NCBI GenBank assembly: GCA_937899245.1
Contig: CALDKB010000048.1
Span: 124,001 to 188,000 of the forward strand
Source: an uncultured Bacteroidales bacterium
GTDB lineage: Bacteria > Bacteroidota > Bacteroidia > Bacteroidales > ML635J-15
DNA length: 64,000 bases
Direction of reading: 5' to 3'
Each line of letters begins with the position of its first letter. The first letter of the stretch is position 1. A program made the position numbers and the translations under genes. The notes beneath the pieces are model-generated. The model was not told the DNA's origin. It worked only from the letters and a program-made list of their open reading frames with translations, and searched no databases. Positions 35,671-43,893 of this stretch are shown piece by piece.

Positions 35671-37341
35671 TTATTTGTCTGCTATCTTAGCCCACGAATC
35701 CTTAAGTGTTACGGTGCGGTTGAATACGGGTTTTTCCGGAGTTGAATCCTTGTCGAAGCAGAAGTAGCCCTTGCGTTCGAACTGGAAGCTGGTCTCCTTT
35801 GTTTCCTTGATGTATTCTTCAACCTTGGCATTTACAACCTTGAGGGAATCTGGGTTCAAATATGTCAGGTAAGTTTCGCCTTCTGCAAGGTCGTCTGGAT
35901 CTTCCTTTGTGAAAAGTCGGTCGTATAGACGAACTTCTGCGTCAACGCAGGTATTGCAGTTTACCCAGTGGATAGTGCCCTTTACCTTGCGTCCGTCCGG
36001 TGATTTTCCGCCCTTGCTTTCTGGGTCGTAAGTACAGTGAAGTTCGGTTACATTGCCGTCGGCGTCCTTGATAACTTCGTTGCACTTGATGAAATATGCG
36101 TATCTCAGGCGAACTTCGCCACCTGGTTTCAGGCGGAAGAACTTGCTTGGCGCGTCTTCCATAAAGTCTTCGCGTTCGATATATATTTCGCGTCCGAATG
36201 TAAGATTACGTGTCCCTGCGTTTTCGTCTTCTGGATTGTTCTGTGCTTCGAGAAGTTCAGTCTGACCTTCGGGATAGTTTGTTATGATAACCTTGATAGG
36301 GTCGAGGACTGCCAATATTCTGTAGTCGCGCTTGTTGAGGTCTTCGCGGATGCAGTATTCGAGGAGACTTACGTCAATAAGGTTTTCGCGTTTTGCAACT
36401 CCGATTTTTTCTGCAAAGTTGCGGATAGATTCCGGAGTGTATCCACGGCGGCGCAAACCGCTGATGGTTGGCATTCGTGGATCGTCCCATCCGCTAACAT
36501 ACTTGTTAGTTACGAGTTCGAGAAGCTTTCTCTTGCTCATAACAGTATAGGTAAGGTTCAAACGTGCGAATTCAATCTGCTGAGGGCGTTTGCCGGTCTT
36601 GTCAATCTGGTCGAGGAACCAATCGTACAAAGGACGGTGAACTTCAAATTCCAATGTGCAGATGGAGTGGGTGATACCTTCGATGTAGTCGCTTTGTCCG
36701 TGAGCGTAGTCATACATTGGATAAATGTTCCACTTGTTGCCTGTGCGGTCGTGAGGGCGGCGGATGATACGGTACATAATCGGGTCGCGCATGTGCATGT
36801 TTGGCGAGCACATGTCAACCTTGGCACGCAAAACCATTGAACCTTCCTCGTGAATTCCGGCGTTCATTTCCTCTAGGCGTTTCAAACTTTCCTCTGCCGG
36901 ACGATTGCGGAATGGACTTTCGATACCCGGGATAGTTGGGTTTGTGCGCTGTTCGGCAATTTGGTCGGGAGTCTGTTCATCGACGTAAGCCTTGCCTTCG
37001 CGGATAAGCATCTTAGCCCATTCGTAAAGCTGGTCGAAATAGTCGGACGTGTATTGCAGCTTGTCGTATTCGAATCCCAGCCACTTGATGTCGGCGATTA
37101 TTGAGTTTACATATTCGACATCTTCCTTCGACGGGTTAGTGTCGTCGAAACGAAGGTTGCATTTACCTTTGTACTGGTTCTTGATGCCGAAGTTCAAGCA
37201 GATAGACTTTGCGTGACCAATGTGCAGATAGCCGTTAGGCTCTGGTGGAAAACGCGTGTAAGTGCTTGATACTTTTCCTGAAGACAAATCGTCTTCGATG
37301 ATTTGCTCGATAAAATTCAGTGTGTCCTTTTTCTCTTCCAT
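35671..37341 (-). CDS. glnS: Glutaminyl-tRNA synthetase
   Basis: 556 residues, normal length. Charges tRNA-Gln with glutamine. HIGH motif in PNGYLHIGHAKS, KMSKS-like motif in VMSKRKL, and the class I fold followed by two C-terminal anticodon beta-barrels. Together with gltX in this window it shows direct Gln charging. Single gene with own promoter. Confidence 0.96.
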   Translation of the reverse strand: MEEKKDTLNFIEQIIEDDLSSGKVSSTYTRFPPEPNGYLHIGHAKSICLNFGIKNQYKGKCNLRFDDTNPSKEDVEYVNSIIADIKWLGFEYDKLQYTSDYFDQLYEWAKMLIREGKAYVDEQTPDQIAEQRTNPTIPGIESPFRNRPAEESLKRLEEMNAGIHEEGSMVLRAKVDMCSPNMHMRDPIMYRIIRRPHDRTGNKWNIYPMYDYAHGQSDYIEGITHSICTLEFEVHRPLYDWFLDQIDKTGKRPQQIEFARLNLTYTVMSKRKLLELVTNKYVSGWDDPRMPTISGLRRRGYTPESIRNFAEKIGVAKRENLIDVSLLEYCIREDLNKRDYRILAVLDPIKVIITNYPEGQTELLEAQNNPEDENAGTRNLTFGREIYIEREDFMEDAPSKFFRLKPGGEVRLRYAYFIKCNEVIKDADGNVTELHCTYDPESKGGKSPDGRKVKGTIHWVNCNTCVDAEVRLYDRLFTKEDPDDLAEGETYLTYLNPDSLKVVNAKVEEYIKETKETSFQFERKGYFCFDKDSTPEKPVFNRTVTLKDSWAKIADK

Positions 37342-37375
37342 CTTGCGGAGATTTATGTTAGTGTGATAAAACGTG

Positions 37376-37383
37376 CAAAAGTA
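37376..37383 (-). promoter_or_regulatory. -7 box of glnS
   Basis: TACTTTTG on the minus strand, 34 bases before the start. Confidence 0.6.
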
Positions 37384-37436
37384 ATGTAAATTACAATTGG
37401 GAAGGAGAGTTTTCTGATTTTTTTGATGTGTGGAAA

Positions 37437-37473
37437 CAAAAAACGGCAGACTCGTATGTGTTTGCCGTTTTTT
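37437..37473 (-). terminator. Terminator of the four-lipoprotein operon
   Basis: AAAAAACGGCA / TGCCGTTTTTT stem around a 14-15 base loop, T run on the minus strand. Confidence 0.8.
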
Positions 37474-37491
37474 AGTGAAGCAATAAGAATA

Positions 37492-37896
37492 TTATTCCAT
37501 ATTGAATTCATACTCCCAATGGTTTAGCTCCCTTAATTCTGTAACTTCTTCTACTTCGCCAGACTTTATCTTCAACATTGCTGAAATATCCGTGCCAGAA
37601 AGTTTCTTGTAGTATTCCATTTTATCGTTGCTGAATATGACATTCATTCCGTCGATGGAATAATCTTTGAGGGTTTTCCTTTTTTCAACTTCACGCATGT
37701 CCGGAAAAACCACAGTCACATTGTTGTCTCGCAATTTCTTGTTGAATTCTGGATTGGAAATTTTATATATAATACCGTCGGTACAATTAATGCAGTCTCT
37801 CGAGTTTATGTACATTACATATCCATTATCTGCACCGGATTTACATGAAGCCATAAATATGGCAGTAAATATTATCAATGCTATTCTTATTCCCAT
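37492..37896 (-). CDS. Small lipoprotein with CxxC, thioredoxin-like
   Basis: 134 residues. Lipobox IFMASC-KSG. The strand YVMYINSRD is directly followed by CINC, as in thioredoxin-fold proteins, then a helix and the strand NVTVVFPD. A thiol-redox or metal-binding protein tethered to a membrane is possible; the fold call is tentative because no cis-Pro motif is obvious. Overlaps the preceding lipoprotein gene by 10 bases; last gene of the operon. Confidence 0.6.
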   Translation of the reverse strand: MGIRIALIIFTAIFMASCKSGADNGYVMYINSRDCINCTDGIIYKISNPEFNKKLRDNNVTVVFPDMREVEKRKTLKDYSIDGMNVIFSNDKMEYYKKLSGTDISAMLKIKSGEVEEVTELRELNHWEYEFNME

Positions 37897-38264
37897 CTTA
37901 CAATAATTTTTGATCCTAGTGTATCTATAGTCAATCCATTAACGACAAATTCTATATCTTTCGTATTTCTAGTTGTAGGGGCATTTATAGTAATAGAATT
38001 AGCAAGACTATTAACGCACTTACGTATTGGTAGTATTGTTACTATGTTGATGCAAAGTTCATTCGGATAATTCATATCACATATAACGGTGTGTTTTTCA
38101 CGATCTATCTCCTTTCTTCTTCCTGGAATTTGAATAATGTCTTTATCGCCATGCATAACTAACGATTTCTGCAAAATAGACGCCTCGGAATAATCATTTT
38201 TCTCGCAAGATCCCAACGAGCAAGCGATACTAGCTAAAATAACAAAAAAACAAAAAAATCTCAT
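37887..38264 (-). CDS. Small lipoprotein, paralogue of the operon's first gene
   Basis: 125 residues. Lipobox CSLGSC-EKN. The core IPGRRKEIDxxxxTVICDMNYPNELCINIV repeats the pattern of the first gene of this operon (FPGRYKGIS...VVCDGNYPKEVCFTVII), so the two arose by duplication. The two Cys in VICDMNYPNELC could form a disulfide. Family not recognised. Lies 7 bases after the propeller gene. Confidence 0.65.
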   Translation of the reverse strand: MRFFCFFVILASIACSLGSCEKNDYSEASILQKSLVMHGDKDIIQIPGRRKEIDREKHTVICDMNYPNELCINIVTILPIRKCVNSLANSITINAPTTRNTKDIEFVVNGLTIDTLGSKIIVRWE

Positions 38265-38271
38265 ATTAAAA

Positions 38272-39345
38272 CTAATTAATTGTTAATAAATAAAAACTTT
38301 CTTTTTCAAGATACAAAACATATAACTTTTTGCCAATAAAATCAATTGTATGGACATCTAGTCCAGCAGGAATGCAGTATCTGCAATCTATTGGCTTCTG
38401 CGTACTTAACGAATATGCATTGGCTGTATAAATTTTGTCAGAGTCCTCCTCTATGGTGTATAAAGTGTCGTCGTCGAATCTGAAAGAAACTATCCTATTC
38501 TTTGCCGGGCTTGCAAACTTGAATACTTCTCCATTGGAATATTCGTAAATATTTACCCCGTTGGCGAAAAATATCTTTCCATTGTCTGTGTAGAATGAGT
38601 ACGATGATAGGCACGCACAGTCATCGTATTCATCATCGTTGTTACATATGTTATTTTTAGGTTCATACTTGAAATACAATAGTTTTTCTAAACACAAGTC
38701 CCCTTCGTTGTCGGTTGAGAATACCGACAATAGCGGCACTGTGTCGGGTGTTGTATTTTTGGGGAAGTACGAAATTCTGGGAGCAATAACCAATGTGTCG
38801 GAAATGTATGCACAAATTTCTCCTATTGGAACGGCTGCAGACAATTTAACTGTTGAATCTTTTTTTTCTAACAGAAGTTTGATGCCCTTTTCGCTAGTAA
38901 CGAAGATTGCAGGTCGTGCTATTTGGCTAACAGAATCCTTTTTCTCAAAAGTTGTAACATTAACAAGCTTTATATCTGCGTTATTTTTGTCGATGCTTAA
39001 TATATGTGGAGATACAATGCAATACGAGTCTCGTGGAGCTATTCTGTCATCAAAATAGTTGTATTTGTCAATAGCGGTATAGCACTCATCCATATACTTC
39101 TCGTTTTCGTCCATTAGGATTAACTCACCAGTATTTATATTAAGCGAAAAAACTCCATCGTGGTCGTCAATCATCAGCATACTGTCGTTCATAAGCGACA
39201 AACCACTAGGATACTTTAAGACGGCATCTTCTGTTTCAATTATACGCAATTCTTTTAAATCAGTATGATTTTCAGAACACGATATAAAAGTAAAACAGGA
39301 AATAATTGCCAATATGAGAAAACAATACAATCTATTCATGTTCAT
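38272..39345 (-). CDS. Lipoprotein with predicted 6-bladed beta-propeller
   Basis: 357 residues (a second ATG two codons in is equally possible). Lipobox TFISC-SEN. The body is a series of strand-rich units (KYPSGLSLMNDSMLMIDDHDGVFSLN; FRFDDDTLYTIEEDSDKIYTANAYSL in part; GLDVHTIDFIGKKLYVLYLEKESFYLLTI), the style of Bacteroidota 6-bladed beta-propeller lipoproteins. Asp-rich CNNDDEYDDCAC in the middle may bind metal. Flanked on both sides by the paralogous small lipoproteins, which may be its partners. Confidence 0.65.
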   Translation of the reverse strand: MNMNRLYCFLILAIISCFTFISCSENHTDLKELRIIETEDAVLKYPSGLSLMNDSMLMIDDHDGVFSLNINTGELILMDENEKYMDECYTAIDKYNYFDDRIAPRDSYCIVSPHILSIDKNNADIKLVNVTTFEKKDSVSQIARPAIFVTSEKGIKLLLEKKDSTVKLSAAVPIGEICAYISDTLVIAPRISYFPKNTTPDTVPLLSVFSTDNEGDLCLEKLLYFKYEPKNNICNNDDEYDDCACLSSYSFYTDNGKIFFANGVNIYEYSNGEVFKFASPAKNRIVSFRFDDDTLYTIEEDSDKIYTANAYSLSTQKPIDCRYCIPAGLDVHTIDFIGKKLYVLYLEKESFYLLTIN

Positions 39346-39350
39346 AAAAT

Positions 39351-39719
39351 TTAATCAATTTCAATGATTTCGGTTGAATATTTATCATATGCCATTTTGT
39401 ATTCTTTGTCATTTTTGATTATAACGGTAAAACAAACTTCTTTAGGATAATTGCCATCACATACTACACCACCACCATCTGATATGCCCTTATATCTACC
39501 AGGAAAACTTTTCTCTTTATCCTTCACGCAACATTTCTCGTTGAGTGTAGAATTCTCCCCATATAATTCTAACCATACGTCATAACTTGCCATTTTTACA
39601 AGATCTTCGGTATCCCTGTTTTGATAATAATCATAGCCTTCTTCAGAAATCTTACTGCACGATGATAGGCTAAACACTCCTAATAATAGCATTAAAATGC
39701 TCAATGATAAAATTCTCAT
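39351..39719 (-). CDS. Small lipoprotein, first gene of the lipoprotein operon
   Basis: 122 residues. Lipobox FSLSSC-SKI. The mature chain has a Tyr-rich start (EEGYDYYQNRD) and the core FPGRYKGISDGGGVVCDGNYP, shared with the third gene of the operon. Extra CC in NEKCCVKDKE. No known family. Promoter box 30 bases upstream. Confidence 0.65.
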   Translation of the reverse strand: MRILSLSILMLLLGVFSLSSCSKISEEGYDYYQNRDTEDLVKMASYDVWLELYGENSTLNEKCCVKDKEKSFPGRYKGISDGGGVVCDGNYPKEVCFTVIIKNDKEYKMAYDKYSTEIIEID

Positions 39720-39749
39720 ATAATCAAAGTTTTAAAAATAAAATTTAGA

Positions 39750-39757
39750 CAAAGGTA
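39750..39757 (-). promoter_or_regulatory. -7 box of the lipoprotein operon
   Basis: TACCTTTG on the minus strand, 30 bases before the first gene. Confidence 0.65.
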
Positions 39758-39967
39758 TTGTTTTTTTTATGTTATATATGTAAATATATGTATATTATAT
39801 TGTGTATAAATATTTTTATAATATTTGTGTGTTATTTTATATAGTTATAATATTTTTTTCTTAAAGCAAAAATTTCTTAACAACTAAATTTTATATAACC
39901 ACTATAAGATGGTAGGATTTGTATTTGTTGGACCTTATGATTCAATCTCCAATAATTTGTAATACAA

Positions 39968-40015
39968 GAAATCCCCAATTCCAAAAGAGTAAGCAATGAT
40001 GGAAATGGGGATTTC
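39968..40015 (-). terminator. Hairpin after the sugar permease gene
   Basis: GAAATCCCCAATTCC pairs with GGAAATGGGGATTTC with two internal mismatches; 21 bases past the permease stop. T run is short, so terminator or 3'-end stabiliser. Confidence 0.6.
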
Positions 40016-40035
40016 TGTGGTGTGTAAAGTTGACT

Positions 40036-41691
40036 TTACTTTACTTCGCTATCGTAGTCGATGCCTTGTTTCTTTAGGATTCGTTTTACATACATTGCAA
40101 AGAATGCGATGAACGCAAAGCAAAGAACTGGAATTACATATGAGTAGTGAATGCCGAAACCTTCGCTTGTTGACAATGTCTGCATATAGTCGGCCAACTT
40201 GCCCTGAATTGGCGGAATAACAGCGCCACCGAGAATCATCATTACGAGGAAGGCAGAACCCTGTGTCGTGTATTTGCCAAGTCCGGCAAGTGCAAGGTTG
40301 AAAATCGACGACCACATGATTGAGCAGAAAAGTCCACCACTCATAAATGCGTAAACCGAAATCATTCCTTCGGTGCAAATGCCTACAAGCATCATGCATA
40401 TTGCAAGTACTGCGAATACAAACAATGTACGAGCAGGCTTGTTTTTGGTGAAAAAGAAGGCAGCAACCTGTATTGCAATAAGTGCGACGTATGGCAACAG
40501 AACAACAATGCTGTACTGCGAAATTGCGTTAACGCCCAAAACAACGCCAAAGGCAACTAGCGGAACGACGATTGTCAGGATTTTCTTGGTTGTAGATTTG
40601 AAGTCGAAAGCGGCAACGGCACCAGTCCAGCGTCCAATCATCAAGCTGCCCCAGTACATCGAGATGAAAGGTGCAACCTCGTTGGCTGCAAAATTGCCGA
40701 AGTCGGGCTTTTGCAAAAGTTCGCCGAAATTGCTGACAGTGGAAACTTCAACGCCTACATATACGAATATTGCGAGCATTCCAAATACAAGCTGCGGGTA
40801 TTTCATGGCACCCCATCCTTCGGGATTCTTGCCAGATTTTGCCTTTACGACTAGCAAGGTTGCGAATACGGTAACGAGAGCTGCAAGAAGGAACAGAACG
40901 CGGAAAATTTCCACGTTTTCCATAGTTGCAAAGTTGTCCTTGTAGCTTAGGAATACAGGGATGAACATAGCGACAAGCAAAACCGTCATTATTATCAATG
41001 CAGTAAGAGCCTTGCCGGTCTTTTCGGTCTTTTCGTCGGAGGTTTCGTTAGGCAATTTCTTCGAGAAGAAGAAAATAGCAGCGGCAATAAGGAAAAGAAC
41101 ACCAACACCGGCATATAGAATTTGTGCCTTGCTAATTTCGAGGTTGGCTATCTCTTCATCGCTAACGGCTGCTGTAGTGCCGAAAAGTAGCAATGCCACG
41201 ATAATAGGACCTATTGCCGTACCGAAGGAATTTAATCCTCCACAAAGGTTGATTCTTGAAGCACCAGTTGCTGGAGGTCCGAGTGTGATGGCAAACGGGT
41301 TGCCGGCAGTTTGCTGAAGAGAGAAGCCGAGAGCTACAACGAACAATCCTATGAGCATTCCGGCAAAGCTATTAGCACCAACGGCAATAATCATTGCTAC
41401 GGCTCCAAGTGTTGAGAACAGTAGTCCGTAGACTATAGATTTCTTGTAGCCGAAACGTGATATGAAGTCGTTGCGCTTGGCTACTGAATACGCGAACAGA
41501 ATGAGAGCTCCGACATAGTATGCTAGGTAGAAAGCAAAGTCGATAAGCTGGCTCTGGAACTGGTCGAGACTAAAATAATGCTTGCAGAACGGAATGAAAA
41601 TACTGTTTCCGGCTGCCATGAAGCCCCAAAAGAAAAATACTATGATGAGTATCGAGAGGGCTCCGTAGTTAGTTTTTGAATTGTTGGTCAT
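40036..41691 (-). CDS. FucP-like sugar MFS transporter, enlarged
   Basis: 551 residues with about 14 hydrophobic segments; FucP-type permeases normally have about 410-440 residues and 12 segments. The family start is clear: ILIIVFFFWGFMAAGNSIFIPF, then FSLQQTAGNPFAITLGPPATGASRINLCGGLNSFGTAIGP in part, as in L-fucose/glucose-galactose:proton symporters. The extra length is in the middle (about residues 205-330), with added membrane segments (ALIIMTVLLVAMFIPVF; VLFLLAALVTVFATLLVV). Substrate not certain. It follows the aldo/keto reductase gene by 77 bases, probably one operon. Confidence 0.85.
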   Translation of the reverse strand: MTNNSKTNYGALSILIIVFFFWGFMAAGNSIFIPFCKHYFSLDQFQSQLIDFAFYLAYYVGALILFAYSVAKRNDFISRFGYKKSIVYGLLFSTLGAVAMIIAVGANSFAGMLIGLFVVALGFSLQQTAGNPFAITLGPPATGASRINLCGGLNSFGTAIGPIIVALLLFGTTAAVSDEEIANLEISKAQILYAGVGVLFLIAAAIFFFSKKLPNETSDEKTEKTGKALTALIIMTVLLVAMFIPVFLSYKDNFATMENVEIFRVLFLLAALVTVFATLLVVKAKSGKNPEGWGAMKYPQLVFGMLAIFVYVGVEVSTVSNFGELLQKPDFGNFAANEVAPFISMYWGSLMIGRWTGAVAAFDFKSTTKKILTIVVPLVAFGVVLGVNAISQYSIVVLLPYVALIAIQVAAFFFTKNKPARTLFVFAVLAICMMLVGICTEGMISVYAFMSGGLFCSIMWSSIFNLALAGLGKYTTQGSAFLVMMILGGAVIPPIQGKLADYMQTLSTSEGFGIHYSYVIPVLCFAFIAFFAMYVKRILKKQGIDYDSEVK

Positions 41692-41768
41692 ATTTTTGTT
41701 GTTTCTAGGTTTCTTAGTTTATGTGTTTCTAGTTTTGAAATAGCGTAGCGATAAACGGCGTCAGCCTA

Positions 41769-43007
41769 TTATTCTCCGAATATCTTTTTTGCCTCCTTCA
41801 TGTTTTCGCGGATTGATACTCCGAACGGGCAGCGGGTTTCGCATGAGCCACATTCGATACATTCACCAGCTTTGTGTGGAAGGGCTTTGTACTGTTCGAG
41901 AATCTCGGTTGGAACGTTGTCGTATTTCTTTGCCTGGTCGAGCAGTTCGGTAACCTTGGCGATTTCGATTCCTACCGGACAAGGCGAGCAATGGTTGCAG
42001 TATGTGCAGTTGCCTGTACATTGCTTCTTGATGCTTGCGAGCGGAGTCTCAAAATCTTTTTCTTCGCCGGTTGCAACAAGGTAATGTAGCGACTGGTTGA
42101 GTTCGTCGATGTCGTCCGCGCCCGAAAGAGCAACAGCAACACCATCCTTCGACAAAGCATAGCTTAAGCATTGACAAGGAGTAAGAGCAATTCCTATTGG
42201 CGACTGCTCTGCATCAAGAAGACGTCCTCCGGCAAATACCTTCATAACGGAAATGCCGACACCTTTTTCCTTGCAAAGCGAGTAAAGCTTAACCCTAACA
42301 GGGTCGATTTCGGTAAGCATGTTCTTATAGCTTTCGGGATCCCATGCATTTGCGCCGGTCTGAAGAAGATCGAAAGCCGGATTCAAACTGAACATAAGCA
42401 CTTCGATAATTCCGCTTTCAACAGCTTTAAGTGCAACTTCGGGATTGTGGCTGCTGAGACCGATATGCTTGATTTTGCCTTCTGCCTTGAGTTGCTTTAC
42501 ATATTCGAGGAATGGGCTGTCGACAATCGAGTCCCAATCTTCTGGTGAATCGGTGATGTGCATCATTCCGACTTCAATATGGTCGGTTTCGAGGCGAGCA
42601 AGCAAATCTTCAAACGATGCTTTTGCCTCCTCAACATTGCGTGTACGTTTGTATTTTCCGTTTTCCCAAGCCGAACCGATATGTCCCTGTATAATCATTT
42701 CGTCGCGGCGGCCACGAAGTGCGTAGCCTATGTTGCTTCGTACGATTGGATTCGCATCGTAGATGTCGATGTAGTTGATGCCGCTGTCGAGGGCAACCTT
42801 CATATATTCGCGTGCAAATGCAGTATCTTCTTTTTCGAAACATCCGCAGCCGATACCTATTTCACTGACCTTCAAGCCTGTGTTTCCAAGGTCGCGGTAT
42901 TTCATAAGTGTTTGTTTTTGAGGTTGTTCGGTTTGCTTGTCCTTGCACGAAACCAATAGGGCTGTAGCAAAAGCAAGGATAATGATAGCAGTTAATCTAA
43001 ATTTCAT
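41769..43007 (-). CDS. Aldo/keto reductase with C-terminal 4Fe-4S domain and lipoprotein signal
   Basis: 412 residues from ATG 43007 (the earlier TTG is less likely). The N-terminus looks like a lipoprotein signal (IIILAFATALLVSC-KDK). The AKR barrel follows (YRDLGNTGLKVSEIGIGCG, INYIDIYDANP with active-site Asp and Tyr region, IKHIGLSSHNPEV, ISVMKVFAGGRLL). The C-terminus has two ferredoxin-like clusters, CTGNCTYCNHCSPCPVG and CIECGSCETRCPFG. Export of an Fe-S AKR through Sec would be unusual. With the sugar permease next door, a role in sugar or polyol redox is plausible. Confidence 0.82.
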   Translation of the reverse strand: MKFRLTAIIILAFATALLVSCKDKQTEQPQKQTLMKYRDLGNTGLKVSEIGIGCGCFEKEDTAFAREYMKVALDSGINYIDIYDANPIVRSNIGYALRGRRDEMIIQGHIGSAWENGKYKRTRNVEEAKASFEDLLARLETDHIEVGMMHITDSPEDWDSIVDSPFLEYVKQLKAEGKIKHIGLSSHNPEVALKAVESGIIEVLMFSLNPAFDLLQTGANAWDPESYKNMLTEIDPVRVKLYSLCKEKGVGISVMKVFAGGRLLDAEQSPIGIALTPCQCLSYALSKDGVAVALSGADDIDELNQSLHYLVATGEEKDFETPLASIKKQCTGNCTYCNHCSPCPVGIEIAKVTELLDQAKKYDNVPTEILEQYKALPHKAGECIECGSCETRCPFGVSIRENMKEAKKIFGE

Positions 43008-43032
43008 TTTTTTGAGCAAATTAAAAACATGG

Positions 43033-43040
43033 CAAAGATA
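43033..43040 (-). promoter_or_regulatory. -7 box of the aldo/keto reductase-permease operon
   Basis: TATCTTTG on the minus strand, 25 bases before ATG 43007. Confidence 0.6.
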
Positions 43041-43238
43041 GTGAAGAAAGTTGAGAAAAGATAATTAAGATTTAGTTTTTCAAAGAGAAAACCTGCCGAC
43101 TCGTACTTTTGGCGTTCCTTGCACGACTGCCGAATAAGCCCAGTCAGAATTGTTTGAAAATCCGTTCGGCGCTAATAATTTCATGGCTTCTTCTAGTCCA
43201 TGTTGCCATCAGACATAATTGACTGTTAAAAAATAAAT

Positions 43239-43246
43239 TATTTTTG
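43239..43246 (+). promoter_or_regulatory. -7 box of the ECF sigma factor gene
   Basis: TATTTTTG with TTG at 43219-43221 as possible -33 element; a housekeeping-type promoter, so autoregulation by the ECF factor is not evident. Confidence 0.55.
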
Positions 43247-43281
43247 TAAAAAAGTTGTTTCTGTGAGGCAACCTTTTTGAA

Positions 43282-43893
43282 ATGTTTTCGTTAGTATGTT
43301 GTATGCGAGATAAAAATCTGGATATTAACAAGACCGACGATGCTAGGGTAATCGTTAGCGGCTGTAAGAAAAATGACAGGCGCTATCAGCAGATGCTTTA
43401 TGTCCAGACATTTAATAAAATGGTTGGAGCTTGTTTGCGTTACTCGTCAGATTACGAAGAGGCAATGGATTTTGTGCAGGACGGATACATAAAGGTGTTT
43501 GAAAATATTGGTAAGTATAAGGATTCAGGGTCGCTGGTAGGTTGGATAAAGACGACAATCGTAAACAATTTGCTTGATGTGATGCGAAAAACTTTAAAAT
43601 ATCAGTTTTTGGATATTGACGAAACACCCATAGCCGATATCGATGATGGCGACAAGGTGCTTGAGAAGATAGCAGAAGATGACAAGAATGCGCAGAGAAT
43701 TGTGGAACTTTTGCAAGAATTGCCGCCAGCATACAGAATGGTCTTTAATATGTTTGTAGTAGAAGACATTCCACATAAGCAGATAGCTGAGAAACTGGGC
43801 ATTACGGAAGGAACGTCGAGGTCGAATCTCGCAAAGGCAAAGTTGAAATTGAAACAAATGTTTATTGAGAAATACGGTAATAATTATGAATAA
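43282..43893 (+). CDS. RNA polymerase sigma-70 factor, ECF subfamily
   Basis: 203 residues (a second ATG at 43303 is possible). Region 2 is seen in MVGACLRYSSDYEEAMDFVQDGYIKVFENIGKY and region 4 in ELPPAYRMVFNMFVVEDIPHKQIAEKLGITEGTSRSNLAKAKLKLK. Directs RNA polymerase to an alternative promoter set in response to an envelope signal. The stop codon overlaps the start of a transmembrane PKD protein, the expected place for an anti-sigma factor. Confidence 0.93.
   Translation: MFSLVCCMRDKNLDINKTDDARVIVSGCKKNDRRYQQMLYVQTFNKMVGACLRYSSDYEEAMDFVQDGYIKVFENIGKYKDSGSLVGWIKTTIVNNLLDVMRKTLKYQFLDIDETPIADIDDGDKVLEKIAEDDKNAQRIVELLQELPPAYRMVFNMFVVEDIPHKQIAEKLGITEGTSRSNLAKAKLKLKQMFIEKYGNNYE

Larger units (their letters stand above)
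39720..40035. other. AT-rich intergenic region
   Basis: 316 bases holding the promoter of the lipoprotein operon on the left and a terminator hairpin of the permease gene on the right. Between them is a strongly AT-rich stretch (about 39765-39960) with runs of TATAT and no coding signal. Confidence 0.7.

Noticed and set aside
36558..36827. Short minus-strand frame in glnS region with Thr/Cys-rich product
   Set aside because: Overlaps glnS in another frame on the same strand and has no ribosome or promoter context.
36037..36840. 267-codon plus-strand frame inside glnS
   Set aside because: Exactly antisense to a well conserved synthetase region; Cys- and Phe-rich translation typical of a shadow frame.
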